The notes under the pieces: model-generated
The model's input: only the letters and a program-made list of their open reading frames with translations
The model's database searches: none
Told to the model about the DNA's origin: nothing
Part shown: in pieces, positions 1 to 7,923 of the stretch
How the letters are laid out: each line of letters begins with the position of its first letter
Position numbering within the stretch: the stretch's first letter is position 1
Program-made: the position numbers and the translations under genes
DNA from: DASRDE01 sp035938175
GTDB lineage: Bacteria > Vulcanimicrobiota > Vulcanimicrobiia > Vulcanimicrobiales > Vulcanimicrobiaceae
Assembly (NCBI GenBank): GCA_035938175.1
Contig: DASZHD010000057.1
Coordinates: 1 to 64,000, forward strand
DNA: 64,000 bases
Reading direction: 5' to 3'

Positions 1-588
1 CTTGAGATCGGACCAGACCCGTCGCTTGGTCTCGTTCAGGGAGTCGCCGCCCTGCCGCAAGACGTACGCGGGATGGAACGTTACCATCAGCGGAATGCCG
101 AGCGGCCCCTCGTACCACGCGCCGCGGCCTTTCGTAATCGAAAAATCGTTACCCAGAAACGATTTTGCAGCCGGCGAGCCGAGCGCCAGGATCACGCTTG
201 GCGCGATTGCCGCGATTTGCTCGTCCAGATACGGACGGCAGTTGGCCATTTCGGCCGGAGTGGGCGCCCGGTTACGCAGTTTACCGCCTTCATGAAACGT
301 CGGCCGGCACTTCACCGTGTTGCAGATGTACACGTCCTCGCGCGGCAGCCCGATCGCCGCCAGCATTTTGTCGAGCAATTCGCCGGCTCGTCCAACGAAC
401 GGACGTCCCAGCAAGTCTTCGGTCTCGCCGGGCCCCTCGCCGATCACCATGAGGCGCGCGCACGGATCGCCTTCCCCGTAAACGTTGTTGCGCCGCTCGT
501 AGCCGATCTGACATTTGCGGCACGCCGCCGCCACGGCGCGGGCTCTTTCGAGCAGGCGTTCGCGCCCCGCGCGCCGTTCCAGCGTCAT
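1..588 (-). CDS. Type-4 uracil-DNA glycosylase (3' end cut by window edge)
   Basis: Removes uracil from DNA as the first step of base excision repair. The 196 visible residues show the family-4 motif GEGPGE at 50-55, followed by the LLGRPFVGRAG segment. Four cysteines (23, 26, 94, 117) are spaced like the 4Fe-4S ligands of thermophilic family-4 enzymes, and a C-terminal HPAYVLR stretch (172-178) matches the DNA-intercalation motif. The ATG at 588 overlaps the stop of the upstream ybjQ-like gene (ATGA), so the two are probably translationally coupled. The last few C-terminal residues lie beyond base 1. Family assignment is firm; the exact C terminus cannot be seen. Confidence 0.93.
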   Translation of the reverse strand, partial: MTLERRAGRERLLERARAVAAACRKCQIGYERRNNVYGEGDPCARLMVIGEGPGETEDLLGRPFVGRAGELLDKMLAAIGLPREDVYICNTVKCRPTFHEGGKLRNRAPTPAEMANCRPYLDEQIAAIAPSVILALGSPAAKSFLGNDFSITKGRGAWYEGPLGIPLMVTFHPAYVLRQGGDSLNETKRRVWSDLK

Positions 589-929
589 GCGGCGTAGTTC
601 TGCGGCGCCAACCGGACGGCTTCGCCGTACGCGAGCACTTGCGTCGATCCGTCGTGCGTTTCGACCGCCTCAAACCGGATCTTTATAACCGCGTCCGCGC
701 CGAGATCCGCGGCCCGTTCGCGGAGCGCTTCCAGCGCCTCTTCGCGAGCGCGTTCGGCGTCGGTGAGGTACTCGATCGGCGCCAAGCCGATGAATGCGCC
801 GATCGAACGAAACGTAGCGCGCAACATGTTGTGCGGTCTCAACGCCGATCCGGTTACCCGGCCGAACGACGCCAAAATCCGGAAGCCGTCGGCGGTATCG
901 AGGGTTACGAGGTTTTCTTTCGCAATCAT
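585..929 (-). CDS. YbjQ/UPF0145 family protein
   Basis: A 114-residue protein of the YbjQ (UPF0145) family, sometimes called a heavy-metal-binding domain; its biochemical role is unknown. Family hallmarks seen are an N-terminal TLDTADGFRILASFGRVTG strand region, a central Arg/Glu-rich helix and the GADAVIKIRFE segment near residue 85. The chosen ATG at 929 places the conserved domain at the N terminus; longer in-frame starts would add a low-complexity arginine-rich extension. Its stop overlaps the start of the uracil-DNA glycosylase gene by 4 bases. The start codon also overlaps the ATG of the divergent glycosyltransferase on the other strand. Confidence 0.8.
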   Translation of the reverse strand: MIAKENLVTLDTADGFRILASFGRVTGSALRPHNMLRATFRSIGAFIGLAPIEYLTDAERAREEALEALRERAADLGADAVIKIRFEAVETHDGSTQVLAYGEAVRLAPQNYAA

Positions 930-1899
930 GCCGCTGATGCCGCAACATTCGCCTTCGGTCCTGATCGTCCGTCTTGACGCGATCGGCGACGCGATGACGC
1001 TAGTCCCGCTGATTGCCGCGCTGCGATCCCGGGTAGGGCGCATCGGTGCCTTGCTGACCCCCGCCAACGCCGGCGTCTTTTCGAAAACCGCGCTGGACCG
1101 GCGGCACGTCGCCGGACCGAACCTTCGCGTGTTGGCGTCGGAGATCGAAGCCCGGCGTTACGACTACGCCTTTATCGCTACGGAAAAGCCGGCCGGCTAC
1201 CGCATTGCGAAATTGGCGCGCATCCCAAACCGCATCGGTTTCGAAAACGGCTGGGGCAAGCCGTTCAAGACGCTGTGGGTACGCCGCATGTGCACGCAAA
1301 CGGTTTTTCGAACTGCGGGGCTGGACTTGCGCGCGCCGCACGAATGCGAAGTCGTCTTCTCTCTCGCGCGAACGTTGATGCCGGGAGCGGAGCCCTCTCG
1401 CGATCCGTCGCTCCTACGCACGTTTGTTTTGGACTCGCAACCTGCAAAGGACGAGCGCATCGCGTTTCAAGTTACGGATAAGTGGATCCGGTTGGGCGCG
1501 TCTTTCGAGGACGTTCTACGCGCTGCGGCACAGATTTCCGAATCGCTGCCGGTTCGATGGATCGGAGCCCAAAGCGAGCAGCGTTTTATTTCGCGGTTTC
1601 AAGAGCATCTTCAGGTGAACGTCGATTCCTTCGGCGAGGTTGCCCCCTGGAAAGACGCGATCGCCGCGGCGCGAGCGGTAATCGCGCCGGATTCGGGTGC
1701 CGTGCATATTGCCGGAATGATCGGTACGCCGGTCGCGGCGTGTTTTGCGGGCGAGCACTTTGCGCTGCAGACGTCCAGGTGGGCGCCTTGGGCGGCGCCC
1801 AGCGTTCTAGTGCAATTACGGGAAGGCTGGCCGGCGGCCGCCGCGGATGCCGTGTTGGAGCTCGTCAGCGGCACGGCGTCGGTTTTGTATAGAGGATGA
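928..1899 (+). CDS. Glycosyltransferase family 9 (heptosyltransferase-like)
   Basis: Likely transfers a heptose or related sugar to a lipopolysaccharide-type acceptor at the cytoplasmic face. The 323-residue protein opens with the GT9 signature VLIVRLDAIGDAM and carries the C-terminal nucleotide-sugar site (VIAPDSGAVHIAGMIGTPV near residues 250-270). Two ATGs, at 928 and 937, are possible and neither has a good Shine-Dalgarno; the second gives a start clear of the divergent ybjQ-like gene. The last 35 bases overlap, convergently, the end of the DUF2079 gene. Acceptor specificity cannot be read from the sequence. Confidence 0.82.
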   Translation: MPLMPQHSPSVLIVRLDAIGDAMTLVPLIAALRSRVGRIGALLTPANAGVFSKTALDRRHVAGPNLRVLASEIEARRYDYAFIATEKPAGYRIAKLARIPNRIGFENGWGKPFKTLWVRRMCTQTVFRTAGLDLRAPHECEVVFSLARTLMPGAEPSRDPSLLRTFVLDSQPAKDERIAFQVTDKWIRLGASFEDVLRAAAQISESLPVRWIGAQSEQRFISRFQEHLQVNVDSFGEVAPWKDAIAAARAVIAPDSGAVHIAGMIGTPVAACFAGEHFALQTSRWAPWAAPSVLVQLREGWPAAAADAVLELVSGTASVLYRG

Positions 1900-3271
1900 T
1901 TCCGCCGTCGCGCTGCGTTTGACGGTAGACGCCGCTCGAAACCAGCTCGCGAATCCGCGCTCCCGCTTCCTGCAGGCGCGGCGATTCCGGAAAGTCTTCA
2001 TCGATCAAAATGGCGCACGCAGCGATCGGCTGCGCGGCAGTTTCGGGCAGGACCGCAGCATTGGGATCGGTAGCCGCGAGGTGCGTGAACGCTTCTTCTT
2101 GCGTCGCGATCGAAACGCGGGGCGGCAGCGTCCGCAGAAACCGATCCAACCGCGCGTCGCGCGTTTGCGGGGCGTGCAGAAAATATCCCGGGTGGAGCGG
2201 GTTTGCGATCGCGAATTCCAGCGCGCACAAGACGGCGCACGCGATCAGCATCCGGTACGCGCGCGCAGGACTGCGCGCGAACTTGGGGCGAAGCGCGGCG
2301 GTAAAGGCGTACAACGCATACCCGCACCACGCTCCCGCATAATGCGATCCAACGGTGAACGTCGTCGAATCGCGCGAGAGCAGCACTTCGGCGAGCGGTG
2401 CCGCCAGCAGCAAGGCAGTCCGCGTAAAAAACGGCAAGAACAGCAACGGCAAGAACGCGAGCAGCAGAAATCCCAGACGCTGCAAGATTCCCCACGGCAG
2501 GAGCGCAGCCGCGTCGGCCGGATGCCACGAATAGAACCGCGACGGCGACCACTGCGTGTGGTGCGCTGCAGCCGGCTCGATCTGAAAGAAAAACTTATAC
2601 AATAGCGCGGCAGCGACGCCCGCTATCGCGGCTGCGGCCGGACCGCGGGGCCACGTACCGCGGTACCGCAGAAAAGCCAGCACGCCCGCAATCGCCAGAA
2701 ACAGCGCCTGATCTTCTTTGATCGAAAGCGTCACGGCGGCGAAGGCCATCATCGCCCACAATTTTCCGCCGTCGAATGCCCACAAGAGCCATGCGACCGC
2801 CGCGGGCGCAAAGACGTTCTCGTGAAAGTCGTTGAAGACCACGCCGGCAAGCGGCGGATATACGAACACTACGAGCGCAGCCAGCCTCGCCGCACGCCGA
2901 TCGGCGTACCGGTAGACTAAGGCGTATACCGGCGGAATCGTCAGCGCTCCGGCAATCGCTGCTAGCGCGATCAGCGAAAGCGCGGAGGGCCACACGCGCA
3001 TGAGTGCTCCCGCAACGTACAGGATCGGCGAGAAATGAACCGCCCAATGACTTCCCTCGACGGTGTTGCAGAAGCATCCGAATGCCGACGCCGCAGTCTG
3101 CGCAAAGATTCCCAGATCGACGAAGTTGCGATGAGCAGCATACCGTACGTCGCCAAGCGCGAAATAGATGCATGCGTACGCGGCGGCGGCGGCCCATGGA
3201 AACGGGTCGGCGAGTTCGCCCGGCCGGTTGCGCGCTAGGCTTGGACGCGCCGCTGCTGCAGATACGGCCAA
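1865..3271 (-). CDS. DUF2079 multi-spanning membrane protein
   Basis: A polytopic inner-membrane protein of about 470 residues in the DUF2079 family, whose members resemble lipid-linked glycosyltransferases without a proven reaction. The family motif is visible near the N terminus: FVDLGIFAQ, then GSHWAVHFSPILYVAGAL. About ten hydrophobic segments follow and a soluble tail of roughly 110 residues ends the chain. The start is uncertain: no ATG or GTG precedes the first membrane helix within the expected range, so TTG at 3271, inside the end of prfB, was chosen; an ATG at 3391 would add a basic unstructured extension. It lies just downstream of prfB on the same strand. Confidence 0.75.
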   Translation of the reverse strand: MAVSAAAARPSLARNRPGELADPFPWAAAAAYACIYFALGDVRYAAHRNFVDLGIFAQTAASAFGCFCNTVEGSHWAVHFSPILYVAGALMRVWPSALSLIALAAIAGALTIPPVYALVYRYADRRAARLAALVVFVYPPLAGVVFNDFHENVFAPAAVAWLLWAFDGGKLWAMMAFAAVTLSIKEDQALFLAIAGVLAFLRYRGTWPRGPAAAAIAGVAAALLYKFFFQIEPAAAHHTQWSPSRFYSWHPADAAALLPWGILQRLGFLLLAFLPLLFLPFFTRTALLLAAPLAEVLLSRDSTTFTVGSHYAGAWCGYALYAFTAALRPKFARSPARAYRMLIACAVLCALEFAIANPLHPGYFLHAPQTRDARLDRFLRTLPPRVSIATQEEAFTHLAATDPNAAVLPETAAQPIAACAILIDEDFPESPRLQEAGARIRELVSSGVYRQTQRDGGIILYTKPTPCR

Positions 3272-4339
3272 ATGAACTGATCGATGTCGCCGTCGAGAAC
3301 GGCGCCGGTGCTGCCCGTCTCGACGCTGGTGCGGTGATCTTTCACCAGTTGGTACGGATTGAGCACGTACGAGCGGATTTGCGATCCCCACTCGTTCGCG
3401 CTGCGCTCTCCGCGAAGTTCGGAGAGGCGCTGATCCCGCATCTCCAGCTCGCGCTGCACGAGCTTGGCACGCAAGATGCTCATTGCAACGTCGCGGTTTT
3501 GCGCCTGAGAACGTTCTTGTTGCGAGGCGACGATGATGCCGCTCGGTTCGTGGATTATGCGCACCGCAGATTCGGTCTTGTTTACATATTGGCCGCCGGC
3601 GCCGCCGCTTTTGAACGTTTCGATGCGCAGATCTTCGGGGCGGATTTCAACTTGGACGTTTTCGCCCGCCTCGATCTCCGGAATAATGTCGACCGCCGCA
3701 AACGACGTGTGGCGTCGGTGCGCAGCGTCGAACGGCGAGATGCGGACCAGCCGATGCACGCCGCGCTCGCTTTCCAGCATGCCGTACGCGTTGCGTCCGC
3801 GCACGAAAAAGGTTAGCGATTTCAGCCCGGCTTCTTCCGCCGGCGATTCGTCGACGACGTGCGTCAGGTAGCCTTTGCTTTCGGCCCAGCGCAAATACAT
3901 ACGAGCCAGCATTTGCGTCCAGTCGGCGGCATCGACACCGCCCGCTCCCGCAAAAATGCTGACGATCGCGTTGTGCGCGTCGAACTCTCCGTCGAAGTTC
4001 GCCGCCATTTCCAGACCGTCGATCCGCTCCTGCGCCGATTGAATATTACCGTCGACTTCCGCGGTCACGGATGGATCGTCGGCAAAGAGCGAAAGCATTT
4101 CGCGAGCGTCCGTAAGCGCTCGGGATATCGCGTCCATGGCGTCGACGTCGCCGCGCAAATCGGCGAGCTGTTTCATGACCCGCTGAGCAGAATCGGGATC
4201 GTTCCAAAACGTGTCCGTTCTGGAACGGCTGTCGAGTTCTCCGATCAGACGCGTTTTGCCGGCATAGTCAAAGACGCTCCTTGAGCACGACCAAACGCTC
4301 GGAGAGACGGGCTATGGCGGTAAGTTGCGAGTCACTCAT
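3235..4339 (-). CDS. prfB: Peptide chain release factor 2 with programmed +1 frameshift
   Basis: Release factor 2, which terminates translation at UAA and UGA. The gene is in two frames: ATG at 4339 starts 23 codons ending CTT-TGA-C, and a +1 shift at 4270 continues the protein from GAC (4269-4267) to the stop at 3235, giving about 367 residues, the usual RF2 length. The SPF stop-codon-recognition tripeptide sits in RISPFDA and the catalytic GGQ in GGAGGQYVNKTESAV. An in-frame Shine-Dalgarno-like AAGGAG lies three bases before CTT, as in other bacterial prfB genes, so RF2 shortage would favour the shift. Ordinary gene finders would call only an internal fragment from 4176. Confidence 0.97.
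4268..4282 (-). promoter_or_regulatory. prfB autoregulatory +1 frameshift site
   Basis: On the minus strand the bases read AAGGAG CGT CTT TGA C. The AAGGAG stimulator, the 3-base spacer, the slippery CTT and the weak UGA-C stop reproduce the layout of the Escherichia coli prfB site (AGGGGG TAT CTT TGA C). Confidence 0.96.
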
Positions 4340-4427
4340 TGCGGCGCTGGTTTCCGGTTAGCGCATAAGCGCCCCTTTCTATCGACGCGGCGCGCGTGAA
4401 CGATACGCGTACGTGAACGGAGGCTAC

Positions 4428-5204
4428 ATGATAAACGATTCGCTGCGGTTGCCGATCGCGCTCGGTTCGGTGCTGCAAGGCTCGAACGGCGCCCCGGAAC
4501 AACCGGGAGACATTCCCTCGCTCGCAATGCCGGCCGCGACCAATGACAGCGTGCGGCGAATGGCGCCGCCGGAGAGCTCCGGCTTCGCAACGCCGGCCCC
4601 ATTCGGCGGCTTCGGCGGCATCGTCGCGCAGCTGCTCAACATCATTGCCGAGTTGATGCAAACGATCGGATTCTCCGGTTGCGGTGGCGGCAGTGAACCG
4701 TATTTTCAAACCGCATCCGCGTCGTCAGTGGGAGATCCACACGTAGCCTTCAACGGAACGGATCGGAACGGTCAAAACCAGAGCGCCGCGTTCACCAGCA
4801 TGACGTCGCACGCGGATCTCCTGGACTCCGATTCGTTTACCGGCGGTTACCGCGTCGAAACGGACGTAACGGCTCCGCAGGCAAACGGCGTCACGTACAA
4901 TCGCTCCGCCGGCGTCGAGCTGAACTACGGCGCAACTGCAGTAACACTGGACAACACCGGTGCGGCTACGCTCTCACAAGATGGCCGGACGACGGCGATC
5001 GCCGACGGCCAGAGCGTGGATCTCGGAAACGGTGAAACGGTGCTGCGCAACGCGGACGGATCGCTCGTCGTCACCGCGCAAAACGCTTCGGGCGGCGCGT
5101 GTACGACGACGCTCAGCCGGAACGGTCAAGGGGTCGATGTGAATATACGGGCGCAGAACGCCGGTATAGGCGGATATCTGGTGCGCGCTCTAACGGCTCG
5201 CTGA
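4428..5204 (+). CDS. GDPH-motif protein of unknown function (VWD-like)
   Basis: A 258-residue protein I cannot name. Residues 1-60 are low-complexity, 60-85 form a hydrophobic helix (FGGIVAQLLNIIAELMQTIG), and from residue 98 a SVGDPHVAFNGT stretch resembles the start of von-Willebrand-D-like or related secreted beta-rich domains. The remainder is rich in Thr, Asn, Asp and Gly with short beta-strand repeats, as in surface proteins. No classical signal peptide is seen. The ATG at 4428 was chosen because GGAGG (4419-4423) precedes it; a GTG at 4413 lies upstream of that site. The 3' end overlaps the convergent membrane-protein gene by 92 bases, so both cannot evolve freely there. Confidence 0.7.
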   Translation: MINDSLRLPIALGSVLQGSNGAPEQPGDIPSLAMPAATNDSVRRMAPPESSGFATPAPFGGFGGIVAQLLNIIAELMQTIGFSGCGGGSEPYFQTASASSVGDPHVAFNGTDRNGQNQSAAFTSMTSHADLLDSDSFTGGYRVETDVTAPQANGVTYNRSAGVELNYGATAVTLDNTGAATLSQDGRTTAIADGQSVDLGNGETVLRNADGSLVVTAQNASGGACTTTLSRNGQGVDVNIRAQNAGIGGYLVRALTAR

Positions 5205-6291
5205 CGCGCAGACTGCGCGCGGCGCACGCCAGTGCGGCAAAGAACACGGGGATCAGCGGCAGGAACACGACACGGTCGATTGACGACGGCACTGGATTGA
5301 ACGGAACGGCGATCGCACACGCCGCCGCCGCGGCGGCGAGCACGATCGCATCGCGCCGCGTTTGCGCGGTACGCACCGAGATTACCCATGCAACGAACGC
5401 AGCCACCGGTAAGATCGTGCGTACGCTCTCGATTACGGTGTATTTTATCGCACCGGCCAGCGACGAACGATACCAGACGCCTTCAGCGACATTTCGCTCG
5501 GACGCGGGCCGTTGCGCATACACCCAATCGAGTTGCTGCGCGACGCCGAAGGCATGCACCGCCGCCGCGACGATCGCATAACTTACGATTCCGCAGACCG
5601 GTGCCCACAGAAGCGCCCAAGCGCCGGAGACGATCGCCGCTGCAGCGGCAGGCAGAACCGTCAAATACGGCGCGGGCCTGGTCAGCGCGAGCAGAACCGA
5701 CGCTGCTGCGGCGACCAGCGCCCACGTACGCCGGCGATCGCGCGTACCGTGAACGATTGCCGCGAGCGCGAGCGTCCACCAGAACAGTGCAAGCATATCC
5801 GTCAAATCGGATGCCGCCGCCGTTCTCGTGAGCGGTAAAGCCAGAGCCGCAATGGTCAGTGTCGCCGCAAGCCATGGGCCGACGAACGCCCACAACAGCA
5901 CGAGTAACGAAACCCCGAACGCAACGTACGACAGCGCCGAAACCAGCCATAACGCGCGAAACCCGGACGGGCGCAGCAACGGCGCCACAAGTGCCGGATA
6001 CAGAATGCGGTTGGAAAAAATGTGCGAACGCGCGAATGCGAGCGAAGGATCGATTTCGACGAGCGCGCGATAGCGGGGAACCTTCATCAGCGGCGTGCGC
6101 TCGTAAAACGTTCGCACAGCTAAGGTCGCATCGCGCTCCGAGAGGCCCGCATCGTGCGCGGCGTACCGCGCGTACACCATGCCGTCGGGCGTGTACTGCG
6201 GATGCGGCAGCACGAACGCGACGAGCATCGCGCACGCGAAAATCACAACTGCAGCGACGGCGCCGGCGGCCGTTTTCATCACTACGAGCAT
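5113..6291 (-). CDS. Polytopic membrane protein, unknown function
   Basis: About 392 residues with roughly nine hydrophobic segments. A short acidic loop after the first helix (PDGMVYARYAAHDAG) and later RILYPALVAPL and DLTDMLALFWW segments recall integral-membrane glycosyltransferase or mannosyltransferase families, but no diagnostic motif is certain. The start is ATG 6291 or 6279; only these leave the N-terminal helix intact. The C-terminal 30 residues, basic and proline/arginine-rich, are encoded antisense to the end of the GDPH gene. It diverges from the aspartic protease gene at 6398. Confidence 0.7.
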   Translation of the reverse strand: MLVVMKTAAGAVAAVVIFACAMLVAFVLPHPQYTPDGMVYARYAAHDAGLSERDATLAVRTFYERTPLMKVPRYRALVEIDPSLAFARSHIFSNRILYPALVAPLLRPSGFRALWLVSALSYVAFGVSLLVLLWAFVGPWLAATLTIAALALPLTRTAAASDLTDMLALFWWTLALAAIVHGTRDRRRTWALVAAAASVLLALTRPAPYLTVLPAAAAAIVSGAWALLWAPVCGIVSYAIVAAAVHAFGVAQQLDWVYAQRPASERNVAEGVWYRSSLAGAIKYTVIESVRTILPVAAFVAWVISVRTAQTRRDAIVLAAAAAACAIAVPFNPVPSSIDRVVFLPLIPVFFAALACAARSLRVSEPLERAPDIRLYRRSAPVYSHRPLDRSG

Positions 6292-6397
6292 AATCCGTAT
6301 GCGCGCGCGGCTGCTACGGGCGCCTGCCCCCGCACACCGCCCAAAAGGCCCATCGCGCCGAGCATGGATGAACCCCGAACGTCGCCAACCAAGCGCT

Positions 6398-7894
6398 ATG
6401 CTGCATATCGTTTTCGCGCTGCTCTTATCCGACGCCGATACCGGCCCGCTTACTGCTACTGCGCTTACACCGTCGCAAGTCTTCGCCAATGCAAAGGCCG
6501 CGATTGGTAAGCTCCGTGACGGAACGTTCGAGGTCCGCTCGCACGGCACGGGCGGCGGCGAGACGGTGACGACGGACGAGATCGCCGACGGCGACGATTA
6601 CAGCGTCGTAACCAAAAACGGCCCGTTCGAGTGGCGGTCCGGAAAATCGAACGGCCAATCGTGGTGGCGGAACGCGAACGGTGCGGTCATTTTAAACAGC
6701 GACTATCGCAGCACGTTGCAAACGCCGTGGGCGCTGGCAATGAAACATCCCGAGGATCCCAAATCCGGCGTTCGCGTTATGGGCATCACCGTCTCACCGC
6801 CGCAACAGATCGTCGTGGAAATTCATCCCCAAGGCGAGCAGGATCAATATCGATACTACGATGCCAAGACCTCGCTTCTAACGCGAATCGTGACGTACAC
6901 AAAAACGGGAACGAAGGAGACGTCCGACTTCATGGATTACCGCACGCTCTTCGGCGAAACTCGTCCGTTCCACAGCCATTTTTCGGACGGCAGCCCGGAA
7001 GACGAATGGGACGCTTACGTCGATTCCGTCGAGCCGGCACCGCAATCCCACGTTGCGAACGTTGCCGTACCAAGGCCGCTCTTTTCTTTGCCTGACGGCA
7101 AACCGGCGGCGGTGCCGGTGCATTTTACGCGGAACGGTATCGTGGTCACCGCGGCGGTAAACGGTAAACCCGTCAACTTCCTCCTCGACAGCGGCGCAAG
7201 CAATCTGGTTATCGACAGCGGCTTTGCTGCGTCTTTGGGTGCGAAGAGCTACGGGCATCACGGGGCCGACATCGGCGGAAAAGTCGACCGTTCGCAGACG
7301 ATGTTGGATTCGGTCGATATCGGAGATTTGCACCTTCGAAACGTCGCGTTCACCGAGTTGCCGTTTTCGCAAAACGATGACGGCTACCAAGTCTCGGGCT
7401 TGCTGGGTTTCGACTTTATCGCTTCGTCGGTCGTCCAGATCGATTTCAAAGCCGGAACGGTGACGCTGCTTCCGCGCAGCTCTTTCGACCCGGACGCTTT
7501 GCACTTGAACCAAGTGCAGGCGCAGCTGGACGACGGCATTCCGCGCGTGCAGATGAGCTCCGAGGGCGTGCCCGGCTGGTTCGTTTTGGATACCGGCAGC
7601 TTCGTCACGATGGCGTACCGGCAATACGTCGACAAACTGCCTTCCGCGCCGATGGTCCAGTCGGATGACGACCACTTCATCGCCGTCGGCGGCGAGAACG
7701 CGGCAGAGCGCCGCGCGTTGTCCGACGTCGTCTTCGGCGGAATCAAGTTCGGGGTCGTCTACGCAATGATGCCGAAGACGGCGCATTTTGAATTATACGG
7801 CTACGACGGGTTGCTGGGCCGGGACGTTCTGGCCGAGTACAAGATCTATTTCGACTACCTGGACGGCTCGGTCTACGTAACGCCGAACGTCTAA
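6398..7894 (+). CDS. Retropepsin-like aspartic protease with two catalytic lobes
   Basis: A 498-residue protein with a short hydrophobic N terminus (MLHIVFALLL) that may be an export signal. Residues 25-220 form an outer-membrane-lipoprotein-like beta domain. Then come two retropepsin-type lobes in one chain, with LLDSGAS (Asp 264) and VLDTGS (Asp 398), each followed by hydrophobic flap/strand segments and GLLGFDF or GLLGRD turns. The two D(S/T)G motifs in one polypeptide suggest an intramolecular pepsin-like active site. Known bacterial relatives are periplasmic or secreted; the substrate is unknown. ATG 6368 is an alternative start. It converges with secA with only 15 bases between. Confidence 0.82.
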   Translation: MLHIVFALLLSDADTGPLTATALTPSQVFANAKAAIGKLRDGTFEVRSHGTGGGETVTTDEIADGDDYSVVTKNGPFEWRSGKSNGQSWWRNANGAVILNSDYRSTLQTPWALAMKHPEDPKSGVRVMGITVSPPQQIVVEIHPQGEQDQYRYYDAKTSLLTRIVTYTKTGTKETSDFMDYRTLFGETRPFHSHFSDGSPEDEWDAYVDSVEPAPQSHVANVAVPRPLFSLPDGKPAAVPVHFTRNGIVVTAAVNGKPVNFLLDSGASNLVIDSGFAASLGAKSYGHHGADIGGKVDRSQTMLDSVDIGDLHLRNVAFTELPFSQNDDGYQVSGLLGFDFIASSVVQIDFKAGTVTLLPRSSFDPDALHLNQVQAQLDDGIPRVQMSSEGVPGWFVLDTGSFVTMAYRQYVDKLPSAPMVQSDDDHFIAVGGENAAERRALSDVVFGGIKFGVVYAMMPKTAHFELYGYDGLLGRDVLAEYKIYFDYLDGSVYVTPNV

Positions 7895-7897
7895 GAC

Positions 7898-7923
7898 GAA
7901 CGGCCGCGTTTATGCGGCGGTTC
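7898..7923. terminator. Possible bidirectional hairpin between aspartic protease gene and secA
   Basis: GAACGGCCGC (7898-7907) and GCGGCGGTTC (7914-7923) pair at 9 of 10 positions around a 6-base loop, exactly at the convergent gene junction. There is no U-run, so intrinsic termination is unproven and the pairing may be partly fortuitous because it includes the secA stop region. Confidence 0.35.
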
